Source of the DNA: Novosphingobium sediminicola
GTDB taxonomy: Bacteria > Pseudomonadota > Alphaproteobacteria > Sphingomonadales > Sphingomonadaceae
DNA length: 64,000 nt
Reading direction: 5' to 3'
NCBI RefSeq assembly: GCF_014196525.1
Contig: NZ_JACIDX010000003.1
Coordinates: forward strand, 1 to 64,000
Notes under the pieces: model-generated
What the model was told of the DNA's origin: nothing
Seen by the model: the letters and a program-made list of their open reading frames with translations, nothing else
Databases searched by the model: none
Position numbers and translations under genes: made by a program
Part shown: positions 8,092 to 16,506 of the stretch, piece after piece
Layout of the letters: each line of letters begins with the position of its first letter
Position numbering within the stretch: the stretch's first letter is position 1

Positions 8092-8709
8092 CTATTTCAG
8101 GGCATATTTGACCGAACAACCATAGGGCATGGCCGCCTTGGTGGTAATCGGCTTACCGGCCAGCGCCTCATCCAGCGCAGCGGCGATATAGTTCTTCGCC
8201 TGGGGCAGATCCTCCACACGGTTGGTAGGGATACTGTCAATACCGCCCATATAGAGCAATTTCCCGTCGCGCCCGATCAGGAACATATGCGGGGTGGTTG
8301 TGGCGCCATACAGATGCCCCACCACGCCCTTGGGGTCGAGCAACACATCGCTGGGCGCGGCTTTCTGCTGGGCGGCGGTTGCAAGGGCGGTTTCGGGGGT
8401 GCGATAACCTTCACGCCCCGGCGCACCCGAATTGATCGACAACCAGGTCACGCCGCGTTTCGTATAGGTCCGCTGAAGCGCCTGCATATGGCCGCTGCCA
8501 TAATGTTTGCGGACAAAGGGGCATTCCGGATTGGTCCATTCCAGAACGATGAACTTGCCCTTGAACCTATTGAGCGAGACCTCCTTGCCATGCATGTCCG
8601 TCAGCGTGAAATTGGGCGCGACATCGCCCACATGCACATCGGCAAGAGCCGTGACGGGCCCCGCAGCAAGGCCAAGGAACAGAGCGGTGGACAGAAAATT
8701 TCGTTTCAT
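8092..8709 (-). CDS. Exported thioredoxin-fold (redoxin/AhpC-TSA-like) protein
   Basis: A 205-residue protein with signal peptide MKRNFLSTALFLGLAAGPVT and a redoxin domain (VGDVAPNFTLTDMHGKEVSL). The active-site region reads EWTNPECPFVRKHYG, with a single Cys before Pro instead of CxxC. A second cysteine lies near the C-terminus (YGCSVKYALK). This pattern belongs to the peroxiredoxin-like proteins often found with DsbD homologues. The start at 8709 is preferred because it opens on the signal peptide. The gene lies 35 bp after the DsbD-like gene, so a periplasmic relay from DsbD to this protein is plausible. Confidence 0.8.
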   Translation of the reverse strand: MKRNFLSTALFLGLAAGPVTALADVHVGDVAPNFTLTDMHGKEVSLNRFKGKFIVLEWTNPECPFVRKHYGSGHMQALQRTYTKRGVTWLSINSGAPGREGYRTPETALATAAQQKAAPSDVLLDPKGVVGHLYGATTTPHMFLIGRDGKLLYMGGIDSIPTNRVEDLPQAKNYIAAALDEALAGKPITTKAAMPYGCSVKYALK

Positions 8710-8744
8710 AAACAGCTCCTTGAAGCAATCGGAAGGAAAGGGGA

Positions 8745-10892
8745 TCATGCTTGCGGCGATGCCGTCGGAAGACCGTCCAGCGCCTTGAGGATTTCATCCG
8801 TGGTCACCAGATCGCGCACCAGCAGCGGCTCGCCAGCGCCGGGCGCATAGAGGATGTGCAAGGGCACGCCGCTGCGTCCGTTAGCCGCCAGGATTTTGGT
8901 GATGGTGGCATCGCGGCGGGTCCAGTCGGCTTCCATCAGGACCACGCCATGGTTGCGAAAGGAGCGGCTGACATCGGGACGGCTCAGCACCATCTGTTTG
9001 TTGACGATGCAGGTGGCGCACCATGCGGCGCTGAAATCAACGAAGACCGGCTTGCCCTCGCTGCGCATCTGCGCCAGCTTTTCGGGGGTAAAGGCCTGCC
9101 ATTCGCCCGATGCGTCGCTGGCGGCGGCAGGCGGCAGCAGCAGCGATCCGGCATAAGCGAACCACAGCGCTGCTCCACCGCACAGTGTCAGCAAGCCCAA
9201 TGCAAAGCGGCGTACCGGGGCTTCCTGAAACATCGTGCCCCAGCGGCCCCATGCCCAAAGACCGATGGAAAGCAGCAGCATCGCCACCATCGCCTGCAAC
9301 AGGCCGTTCATGCCCGTCTGTTGCCCGAATACCCAGAGCAACCAGATGATCGTGCCCAGCAGGGGGAAAGCCATCGCCTGTTTCAGCGTGTCCATCCACG
9401 CCCCCGGCTTGGGCAAAAAGGCCAGCCATTGCGGGCGCAGCGACAGCACCAGATAGGGCGACGCCATGCCCAGCGCGAGGGCCGTGAACACCACAAAGCC
9501 GATAAAGGTCGATTGCGTCAGCGCAAAGGCAAGCGCGGTGCCCATAAAGGGCGCGGTGCAGGGTGTGGCCAGAACCGTGGCCAGAACGCCGCTCATAAAG
9601 GAGCCGCTTATGCCGCCCTTGGTCCGTACCCGGCCCGCCGCGCCAACCAGTCCCGCGCCCATTTCAAAGATACCCAGCAGGCTGAACGCCAGCGTCAGCA
9701 GCAACAGGCACAGCATCACCACAATGATCGGCGACTGCAACTGAAACCCCCATGCCAGTTGCGCCCCGGCGGCACGCAGCCCCATCAGCGTGCCCGCCAG
9801 CACCCAGAAGGACACCAACACCCCCAGCACATAGATCCAGCCATGCAGCGCAATCTTGCGCCTGTCATCGCCCGCGCTTTGCACAAAACCCATGATCTTG
9901 AGCGAGAGCACCGGAAAGACACAGGGCATCAGATTGAGGATCATGCCGCCAATAAAAGCGGTCAGCAGCATGCCGCCCAGCGTCGCCAGATCCGCGCCGG
10001 ATGCAGGGGCCGGGACCAAAGGATCATGCACCGCCCCGCCCCCGGCTCCTATCCGGGCCGTGACCCGCGCCGCCGTGACGCCATCGCCCCAACCCTGCGC
10101 CACCCAGACCCCGTTCAATGCCGTGGGCGTGCCTTGCGCATATTGCGATGGTTTGAGCGTGACCGACAGCACGCCATTATCGAGGGTCGGATTTTGCGGC
10201 GCGCCCGATTGGGTAACGCCCGCATCATCGGCGAAGAAATAAGCGCCACCGGGCAGCGGTTGCCCCGAGAGCGGACGCGCGGTCAGGCGATAGCTGCCAT
10301 CGCCCAGCCTTTGCGTGGCAAATTCCCACTTGGGGGCCGGTTGCGGCAATTGCGCCCGCGCCTTTTCAAACAGCGCCGCATGGGCCGGATCGGGCAATGC
10401 CGATGCGCCCACCGGCAGGCTGAGCACCAGATCCGCCCCGCCCGGGATGCATTCCTCGGCGCTGCATACCAGCCAGTCAACGCGTGCCTTGATCTGCGCG
10501 CGCGCACCATTCAGCGCCGCCGTGCGGATCGGGCTGGCCAGCAGGACATCACCCTCATAGCCATAATTCATGATCGTGGAGAGCGGCAGCCGCGTGGGCG
10601 TCGGCCAGTCGATGGGCCCGGCCTCAAATCCCTTGGGCAGCGTCCATTTGATCGTGGTGGCCAGCCCCGAATCCCCGGAATTGCGCCAATAGGTGTGCCA
10701 AGTCGGGTCCATGGTCAGATGCACGCCCACCATGACCGGTTGGCCCGGCACAAAGGCGCTTTCACGCGCAACCAGTTCGGCCACCACGTGACCATCGCGG
10801 ACCGGGGCCGCATGGGCGGGAGCAAGAGAAGCGCACATCAGACCGGCCATGCCGATCATCGTGCGGGCGAATTGAGATAGATGCATGATCAT
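8745..10892 (-). CDS. DsbD/ScsB-like transmembrane thiol-disulfide interchange protein
   Basis: A 715-residue DsbD-type protein that moves electrons from cytoplasmic thioredoxin to the periplasm. After a signal peptide (ending SLAPAHA) comes an N-terminal domain with LVCSAEECIPGG carrying a cysteine pair. The eight-helix DsbD core has its membrane cysteines in NLMPCVFPVLSLK and ATPCTAPFMG, and the C-terminal thioredoxin domain has WCATC. All three redox pairs are thus present. The long N-terminal domain (WHTYWRNSGDSGLATTIKW) resembles ScsB-type proteins. The start at 10892 overlaps the preceding stop by ATGA. Its gene neighbours (redoxin, TrxB) suggest a complete electron path. Confidence 0.88.
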   Translation of the reverse strand: MIMHLSQFARTMIGMAGLMCASLAPAHAAPVRDGHVVAELVARESAFVPGQPVMVGVHLTMDPTWHTYWRNSGDSGLATTIKWTLPKGFEAGPIDWPTPTRLPLSTIMNYGYEGDVLLASPIRTAALNGARAQIKARVDWLVCSAEECIPGGADLVLSLPVGASALPDPAHAALFEKARAQLPQPAPKWEFATQRLGDGSYRLTARPLSGQPLPGGAYFFADDAGVTQSGAPQNPTLDNGVLSVTLKPSQYAQGTPTALNGVWVAQGWGDGVTAARVTARIGAGGGAVHDPLVPAPASGADLATLGGMLLTAFIGGMILNLMPCVFPVLSLKIMGFVQSAGDDRRKIALHGWIYVLGVLVSFWVLAGTLMGLRAAGAQLAWGFQLQSPIIVVMLCLLLLTLAFSLLGIFEMGAGLVGAAGRVRTKGGISGSFMSGVLATVLATPCTAPFMGTALAFALTQSTFIGFVVFTALALGMASPYLVLSLRPQWLAFLPKPGAWMDTLKQAMAFPLLGTIIWLLWVFGQQTGMNGLLQAMVAMLLLSIGLWAWGRWGTMFQEAPVRRFALGLLTLCGGAALWFAYAGSLLLPPAAASDASGEWQAFTPEKLAQMRSEGKPVFVDFSAAWCATCIVNKQMVLSRPDVSRSFRNHGVVLMEADWTRRDATITKILAANGRSGVPLHILYAPGAGEPLLVRDLVTTDEILKALDGLPTASPQA

Positions 10893-11335
10893 GGGACTTT
10901 CGTTGCCTCCCATGCCTGAAGGCGCCATTGGCCGTGCTCCTGGACATAAACGCCGGTAAACAGCGTCTTGCCTGTGCGGACCGGGGGCGATGATGCATTG
11001 GTGGCATAGGTGTAGAGGCCATGGGTCACCGCCACGTCGCCCATCACGCGCACCTTTTCCTGCGTCATGTCATAGGAGGCCAGCGTGACCTCACCCTTGG
11101 CGATATAGGCCAGATATTGCGCCTTGTTCTGGCGCAATCCGCTGGCATGGACATAATTGAGATCCCCGGTCGTCATCCGGTCAAGGGTGGGCAGATCGCG
11201 CGAGACCGTTGCATCCAGCCTCTGGTGCTCGATCCGCAGCAGCACGGCCTGTTCGACATCAGAGGCGCAGACCGGCGTCGCGATGATTGCCAGTAGCGGT
11301 ATGAGCATGGCTTCCCGCAGTTTAAAATGTCTCAT
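10889..11335 (-). CDS. Exported NTF2-like (DUF4440-type) protein, copy 1
   Basis: A 148-residue protein with an N-terminal export signal (MRHFKLREAMLIPLLAIIAT, then PVCAS) and an NTF2-like domain ending GVYVQEHGQWRLQAWE. It resembles the protein at 7537-7992. It follows the TonB receptor stop by 11 bp and overlaps the DsbD-like gene, placing it at the head of the redox operon. A start 15 bp further upstream (11350) is possible. Function unknown; small NTF2-like proteins can bind hydrophobic ligands or act as isomerases, but no catalytic residue is obvious. Confidence 0.75.
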   Translation of the reverse strand: MRHFKLREAMLIPLLAIIATPVCASDVEQAVLLRIEHQRLDATVSRDLPTLDRMTTGDLNYVHASGLRQNKAQYLAYIAKGEVTLASYDMTQEKVRVMGDVAVTHGLYTYATNASSPPVRTGKTLFTGVYVQEHGQWRLQAWEATKVP

Positions 11336-11346
11336 CCTCGGGTTCC

Positions 11347-14300
11347 TCAAAACTTCTTGGAAATATCAAGCGTCCAGGTCCGGCCCGGCAACAACTGGCC
11401 ATAGACCCCGGTGTTGTAGCCCTGCGGCGTGCCGTCGAGCGGAGGGTGCTGGTCCAGCAGATTGACCACGCCCAGCCGTATCCCCAGCCCCTTGAGAGCA
11501 TCGGTGCGATCATGGAATTCATAGCCGACCGACAGGTTGTAGGTGGTGGTCGCGGGCACGACATAACGATAGTAAACCGTGCCCAGATTGGTGCCCTTGG
11601 CGATATAGGATGGCGCGCCCAGTTGCTGATACAGCGCTTCGGACTGGGCCTGCTGCGTGGCGGTGCCAACGGGCAAGGCCACGCTGCTCGATTGATAGGA
11701 GCCGATGTAATAGGCCCCCATCGAAGCCGAAAAGCCGCCCTTGAGCCATGTCAGGCTGAGATTGCCCCGCCATTTGCTGGCCCCGTCACGGCCCAGCCGC
11801 ACATCCGGCAAAGAGCCGACGGTGGGCGTCACTTCATAACGGCGCAGATTGGCCGCATCGGCCTGAAGCACAAAGCGGCCCACTGTCCATTCCGGCGAAC
11901 GATAGGTGGCGCTGAAATCAAGGCCGGAGATAAACGAACTGGCCGAATTGAACGGCGGGGTGCGCACGCCATAGATGGTATTATCGCTGTTGCGGATGAC
12001 GCGCGGATCGCCCTTATAGGCATCGGTCCCGCTGCCAAAGGGCTGTGCGCCATAGGCAATGCCGGGATTGGCCGCGACGATCTTGCTGAGCAAGGCCGCA
12101 TCATTCTGCAGAATGTCGGACACGGCAACGGTGGTGATCAGGTTACGCTGGCTGATTTCCCAGTAATCGACCGAAAAGCGCAGGCCGCGCATAAAGGGCA
12201 CATCAACCACGGCGCCCAGCGAGCGGCCCGTCGATTCCTCGGGCCGAAGTGCGGAATTGCCCGCAAAGATCGTCCAGTGCGGCCCGCTGACATTGGTCAT
12301 CGGGTCAAGGAATACCGAAAGGTTCTTGCGCTCTCCGCCATTCAGCGTGGGCAGATTGGGGGCGCGAAAGCCCTGATTGTAAGAGCCGCGGAACAACAGC
12401 CAACTGGTCGGGTGCAGCGTCACTCCAAATTTGGGTTTCACCACCGAGCCAAAGTCGCTGTAATTTTCAAACCGGAACGATCCGGTCAGTTCGAGCGAGC
12501 GGATCAGCGGCACATGATTGTCGGGCGAAATCACCGGCAACACCGCCTCGCCATAAACGCTGCTGATGTTGCGGCTTGCCGCCCAACTTGCGGCGGGGCC
12601 AAACAGGATGAAGTCATTGTTGTCGGTGGCCAGACCCGATCCGGCCGGATTGAGCCCGGCGTAGGGCGGCATGGAGAAGCTGAAACTTTCGCGCCGATGT
12701 TCCGCGCCCGCCGCCACGGACAGCGGGCCCGCCCACAGATCGATCAGCTTGCCACTGATCTTGGCATCGACACCGGCCAGCGAGGACCGGCCGCGGCGAA
12801 CAAAATCGGCCAGAAACGGCGTATAGGCGCTGGCCGGATTGCTGTAGGGCTGATCGACCACAATCGCCCCGCCCACCTGCCTAAAGGTAAAGCCAAAAGG
12901 ATTATACGTCCCGTTCTGCACCGCCTGTTGCAGCAGGCTTTCGCGCACGGCATTATGGCCGATGTCGGTGACTTCGCTGGCCGTGTAATAGGCCGCCGTT
13001 TCCCAGCGCCATTTCCCGCCCAGCGTACCGCGCAATCCGCCCAGCACGCGATAGACCGTATCGGAAATCTCGTCGCGTTCATTGGGCAGATCGGTAAACA
13101 CCTTGGTCAGCAGGGTGACCGATTGGCCATAAGGATTGAACGGGCTGCTGGCCGGTACGATCAGCTTCTGATCGGCAAAGCTGCCGCCATTATAGCTGAT
13201 CGGCTGACGAACCAGTACCGAATGCGCGCGGTAATAGGACGCCTCGCCAAAGGCGGTGAGATTGGGCGAAATTTCATAGTCGATCGCCGCGAACACATTG
13301 ATCCGGTCGCTTTGCGGGACAATGGCCTGATAGGCGTTGTTGTTGAAGTAATAGCCGGGAGCGGTATCGACGCTGCGCGCGGGCGCGGTGGTGCTGAGGG
13401 AATAGGTGCCGCCGGTCTGCGGAACAACATAATTGGTCGTGCTGCCCGAACCGATGGTAAAGCTGGGATAGGCCCCGGCGGCCTGAAGGCGATAGAAGGG
13501 ATTGGCCGACAGCGGGATCAACGTGCTGACCGCATTCCACGGCGCTGGCGCCTGCGACACGAAATTGCCCGCAGCGGTGTAGGGACGATCTTTGAGGAAA
13601 ATAGCGTCGCGGTGATAGAAATCGACGGTGGCGGTGATATGCCCACGCCCCTGCGCGAATTTCATGCCCGCCAGCAGCGAGGCGCCAAATTCCTTGCCAT
13701 CGCCATATTCATTCGCGGTGGAGCGGACTTTGGCCTCCAGCCCGTTGAATTTCTTGTCGATGATATAGTTGATGACCCCCGCCACCGCATCCGAACCATA
13801 AATGGATGACGCACCGTCGCGCAGCAATTCGATGTGATTGACGCCCTGTGTCGGCAATTGGTTCACATTGACCGAGGCAGATGGCAGGCCGCCTTCGTCG
13901 GTGGTGCTGATCGCATGGGGCGCCAATCGTCGCCCATCAAGCAGGACCAGCGTGTTGCCGCTGCCGATGCCGCGCAGGTTGATCGCGGCAAAATCGCCGC
14001 GTGCGGAAAAGGAGCCATTGGCCCCTTCATTGAGCGGCGCGCCCGTCACCTGCGGCAGGCTGGTCAGCAGCGCCACCGGCGTGCTGGCGTTGCGGGTGGC
14101 CATCACGCTTTGATCCACCACCGACAGAGGCAGAGCGCCGCTGTCGGCGCGCCGGATGTTGCTGCCGGTGACGATGATTTCCTGCACTGTGGGCGCAGGC
14201 GGGCGCGGATCGCTGGGGACCGAAGCAGCCGGGGGCGAACTGACAGGTTGCGTCATCGCCACCGGGGTTGACCGGGGGCGAACCGGGTCGCCGGATTTGC

Positions 14301-14595
14301 GCAAAACAACAGTATGCCCATTGTCGCTGATCACGCTCAGCCCGGTTCCGGCAAGAACCGTCCGGAGCGCCTGTCTGATATCATAGGCCCCGTGCAAGGG
14401 CTGTATCCGCGAAGCGTTGGCATCCTCCAGCGGGAAGATGATCTGAAGCCCTGCCTGTTTGGCGAACAACGGCAATCCGGTACGCACCGATTGTGCAGGA
14501 ACATCGAAATTCCGGGTCTGTGCTGCGGCTGTGGCAGAATGGGCAAAGACGGCAGCACTAGCCATCAAGGCCGCCCGACAAAGGCTCCCTCTCAT
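11347..14595 (-). CDS. TonB-dependent transducer with N-terminal STN signalling domain
   Basis: A 1,082-residue outer-membrane receptor. After a signal peptide (ending SATAAAQ) comes a secretin/TonB N-terminal domain (FDVPAQSVRTGLPLFAKQAG, then LRTVLAGTGLSVISDNGHTV), a proline-rich linker, the TonB-box/plug start EIIVTGSNIRRADSG, plug motifs (LRGIGSGNTLVLLDGRRLAP, YGSDAVAGVINYI) and a barrel ending in Phe (DISKKF). The STN domain marks it as a transducer that contacts a FecR protein. FecR and an ECF sigma factor are encoded immediately upstream, so ligand binding should switch on transcription. ATG at 14595 has AAGGAG upstream at good spacing. The ligand is unknown. A T7-A7 tract (14692-14705) lies in its 149-bp leader. 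Confidence 0.9.
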   Translation of the reverse strand: MRGSLCRAALMASAAVFAHSATAAAQTRNFDVPAQSVRTGLPLFAKQAGLQIIFPLEDANASRIQPLHGAYDIRQALRTVLAGTGLSVISDNGHTVVLRKSGDPVRPRSTPVAMTQPVSSPPAASVPSDPRPPAPTVQEIIVTGSNIRRADSGALPLSVVDQSVMATRNASTPVALLTSLPQVTGAPLNEGANGSFSARGDFAAINLRGIGSGNTLVLLDGRRLAPHAISTTDEGGLPSASVNVNQLPTQGVNHIELLRDGASSIYGSDAVAGVINYIIDKKFNGLEAKVRSTANEYGDGKEFGASLLAGMKFAQGRGHITATVDFYHRDAIFLKDRPYTAAGNFVSQAPAPWNAVSTLIPLSANPFYRLQAAGAYPSFTIGSGSTTNYVVPQTGGTYSLSTTAPARSVDTAPGYYFNNNAYQAIVPQSDRINVFAAIDYEISPNLTAFGEASYYRAHSVLVRQPISYNGGSFADQKLIVPASSPFNPYGQSVTLLTKVFTDLPNERDEISDTVYRVLGGLRGTLGGKWRWETAAYYTASEVTDIGHNAVRESLLQQAVQNGTYNPFGFTFRQVGGAIVVDQPYSNPASAYTPFLADFVRRGRSSLAGVDAKISGKLIDLWAGPLSVAAGAEHRRESFSFSMPPYAGLNPAGSGLATDNNDFILFGPAASWAASRNISSVYGEAVLPVISPDNHVPLIRSLELTGSFRFENYSDFGSVVKPKFGVTLHPTSWLLFRGSYNQGFRAPNLPTLNGGERKNLSVFLDPMTNVSGPHWTIFAGNSALRPEESTGRSLGAVVDVPFMRGLRFSVDYWEISQRNLITTVAVSDILQNDAALLSKIVAANPGIAYGAQPFGSGTDAYKGDPRVIRNSDNTIYGVRTPPFNSASSFISGLDFSATYRSPEWTVGRFVLQADAANLRRYEVTPTVGSLPDVRLGRDGASKWRGNLSLTWLKGGFSASMGAYYIGSYQSSSVALPVGTATQQAQSEALYQQLGAPSYIAKGTNLGTVYYRYVVPATTTYNLSVGYEFHDRTDALKGLGIRLGVVNLLDQHPPLDGTPQGYNTGVYGQLLPGRTWTLDISKKF

Positions 14596-14744
14596 CACTC
14601 TCTCCTTACCTCACCCTTTGTTATCCAGGGCGTTTTTGGTCTTCAGGACAGATGACGATCACGGAAAAATATTCCGCCGCGCTTCCTCATATTTTTTTAA
14701 AAAAACTTCAGATCTTTTGAAAACTCCAGAAAAGATTGAGAATT

Positions 14745-15707
14745 TTACTTTTTCGTCAAGCGGATCGTTTCACCTTGCCGCTCCACTTTGGCATCCAGCA
14801 TCGTGGCCGCCGCCGTCGAAAAGCCAAGCGGATCGTTGCGCGAAAACCAGCCGACGACCCGTTTGTCCGCCAGGGCCTGATCGGCCACAACGATCTGCAT
14901 CCGGTTATAGCGGTTGAAACTCTCCGCCGCCTCGCGCAGCGTTTCACCGTCCAGCCCGACCGAACCTTCGCGCCACGCCATCTGGCGGCTCATGGCATCA
15001 TCGGACAGACGCGCCAGTTTCAACCCTCCGGCGGGGTCAATGGTGGCCGTTTCATTGCGATGCAGATCAATGGCGCGATCATGATCGGCCGCCGTCATCC
15101 TGACGATACCCTCGCTGACCACGATTTTCGTCCCACCTTCCCTGCTGACAGAGAAGGCCGTGCCGACGGCAACAAAACGGGCACCATTGGCCGAAACTGT
15201 AAAGGGCCGCGTCTTGTCCTTGGCCACATGGAACCAGCCCATGCCCTCGACCAGCGCCACATTGCGCGCATCGCGCCGCATGGTCACGTCGACGCGCGAC
15301 TGGCTGTCCAGAACGATATGCGATCCATCGGCCAGAGTGAATTCGCGCACTTCCCCCCTGCCGGTCTGGAAAATCTGCGGCTCATCCAGAACATAGGGCC
15401 GCAACAGCAAGACCGCCGCCGCCGAGGCCGCGATGGCGGCGCCGCCGCCGATCATCCAGCGCCGGGTAAAGCGTTGATGCGCCCAGCCACGCGGCAATGG
15501 CGGGGCCACAGCCGGGTTCTGCGCCGCACCATTGAGCATCTGCCACAAGGCCATCGCCCGCATATAGGCGCCCTTGTGGCGACTGTCAGCTTCAAGCCAT
15601 GCGGCAAGATTGGCGCGATCCTCCGGACTGGCATTGCCCGACACCATGCGAGCCAGCCATTCGGCGGCGATCTCGTCAATCGTCATTGCGGGATCAGGAG
15701 TCATCAC
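14745..15707 (-). CDS. FecR-type anti-sigma/sigma regulator
   Basis: A 320-residue FecR family protein. The N-terminal cytoplasmic DUF4880 part (IDEIAAEWLARMVSGNASPE, WQMLNGAA) should bind the sigma factor. A single transmembrane segment lies at about residues 85-105 (WMIGGGAAIAASAAAVLLL). The periplasmic FecR domain follows (REFTLADGSHIVLDSQSRV, ARFVAVGTAFSVSREGG) with a C-terminal region contacting the receptor STN domain. The gene overlaps the sigma-factor gene by four bases and precedes the transducer gene. This is a standard cell-surface signalling triad. Confidence 0.88.
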   Translation of the reverse strand: MMTPDPAMTIDEIAAEWLARMVSGNASPEDRANLAAWLEADSRHKGAYMRAMALWQMLNGAAQNPAVAPPLPRGWAHQRFTRRWMIGGGAAIAASAAAVLLLRPYVLDEPQIFQTGRGEVREFTLADGSHIVLDSQSRVDVTMRRDARNVALVEGMGWFHVAKDKTRPFTVSANGARFVAVGTAFSVSREGGTKIVVSEGIVRMTAADHDRAIDLHRNETATIDPAGGLKLARLSDDAMSRQMAWREGSVGLDGETLREAAESFNRYNRMQIVVADQALADKRVVGWFSRNDPLGFSTAAATMLDAKVERQGETIRLTKK

Positions 15708-16246
15708 GCGGCGCCTTCCTGTTGCTGCCCATCGGCATCCATCTCGGCTATGGCCTGCATCAGCAATTTCATCCCCCGCGCCACATCCTTTTCAACCACG
15801 TTTTCCGAAATACCCAATCGCTCGGCGGTTTCTCTCTGGCTCAACTGATGCACCTTGCGCATGGTGAACACCTCCCGGCATCGGTCAGGCAGACTTTCGA
15901 TCAGCCTGCACACCATTTCATATTGCTGTTGCCCGCTAAGCACGCGCTCGGCGGATGGACTCTCATCTATGACGTGCAGGGATTCAAATTCCGCCAGACT
16001 TTCGAATTTTACGATCTTTTCGCGCCGGAACCGCTCGATCATGATATTGCGCAGGACCGTGTAGAAATAGGCACGACCGTTGCGGATATGGGAGAGATCC
16101 TGCGCCGCGCCGATCCGGCAATAGGCGTCCTGAATGATGTCATCCTCCTGATCCCGCAACTTGCCGACGCGGCGCAACCAGCGGCGTACCTCGCCTTCAA
16201 AGGGCAAGAGGTTCGCCCCGATCCAGGCGATGACGCCGTCATCCAT
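15704..16246 (-). CDS. FecI-type ECF sigma factor
   Basis: A 180-residue extracytoplasmic-function sigma factor with region 2 (DQEDDIIQDAYCRIGAA, AYFYTVLRNIMIERFRRE) and region 4 (SLPDRCREVFTMRKVHQLSQ, RETAERLGISENVVEKDVAR), typical of FecI-like proteins. The start at 16246 (MDDGVIAW) gives the usual length; an in-frame ATG pair at 16330 would add 28 non-conserved residues, and neither start has an ideal binding site. It should be released or activated by FecR and transcribe the receptor and perhaps the redox operon behind it. A 9-bp-arm palindrome lies 109 bp upstream. Confidence 0.85.
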   Translation of the reverse strand: MDDGVIAWIGANLLPFEGEVRRWLRRVGKLRDQEDDIIQDAYCRIGAAQDLSHIRNGRAYFYTVLRNIMIERFRREKIVKFESLAEFESLHVIDESPSAERVLSGQQQYEMVCRLIESLPDRCREVFTMRKVHQLSQRETAERLGISENVVEKDVARGMKLLMQAIAEMDADGQQQEGAA

Positions 16247-16354
16247 GGGTTTTGGTGATCTCCTCTCCCGGATCAGTGCCGACTCTTGCGTTTTGGTCGC
16301 CGGTCGATCTGCTGGGCCGATTTCCATCATAGGCCGGGATTATGCGGGAAGGAA

Positions 16355-16374
16355 ATAGCAATCAGGATTGCTAT
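16355..16374. promoter_or_regulatory. Palindrome upstream of the ECF sigma gene
   Basis: ATAGCAATC (16355-16363) and GATTGCTAT (16366-16374) are perfect 9-bp arms around AG, in the AT-rich promoter region of the sigma gene. GCAAT-N-ATTGC symmetry is loosely like alphaproteobacterial Fur-type boxes, and fecI genes are often Fur-controlled. The binding protein is inferred only. Confidence 0.45.
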
Positions 16375-16506
16375 ACTCAATTATATTCCCACACGCAGAA
16401 AACCGGCCCTGCCATGGGTCTTTCGACGCCCCGGTCGGCATCCCATGGCGATTGGGCATGAGGGCCTTGGCCGCCATAATCGGGACAAAATGAACGGGAT
16501 TTCTTG

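Noticed and set aside
8751..13809. Very long open frames on the plus strand (8751-10880, 11446-13809) opposite the DsbD-like and TonB-receptor genes
   Set aside because: Their products are low-complexity, Arg/Gln/His-rich and match no family, while the minus-strand frames carry clear domains. They are antisense shadows caused by GC-rich codon use.
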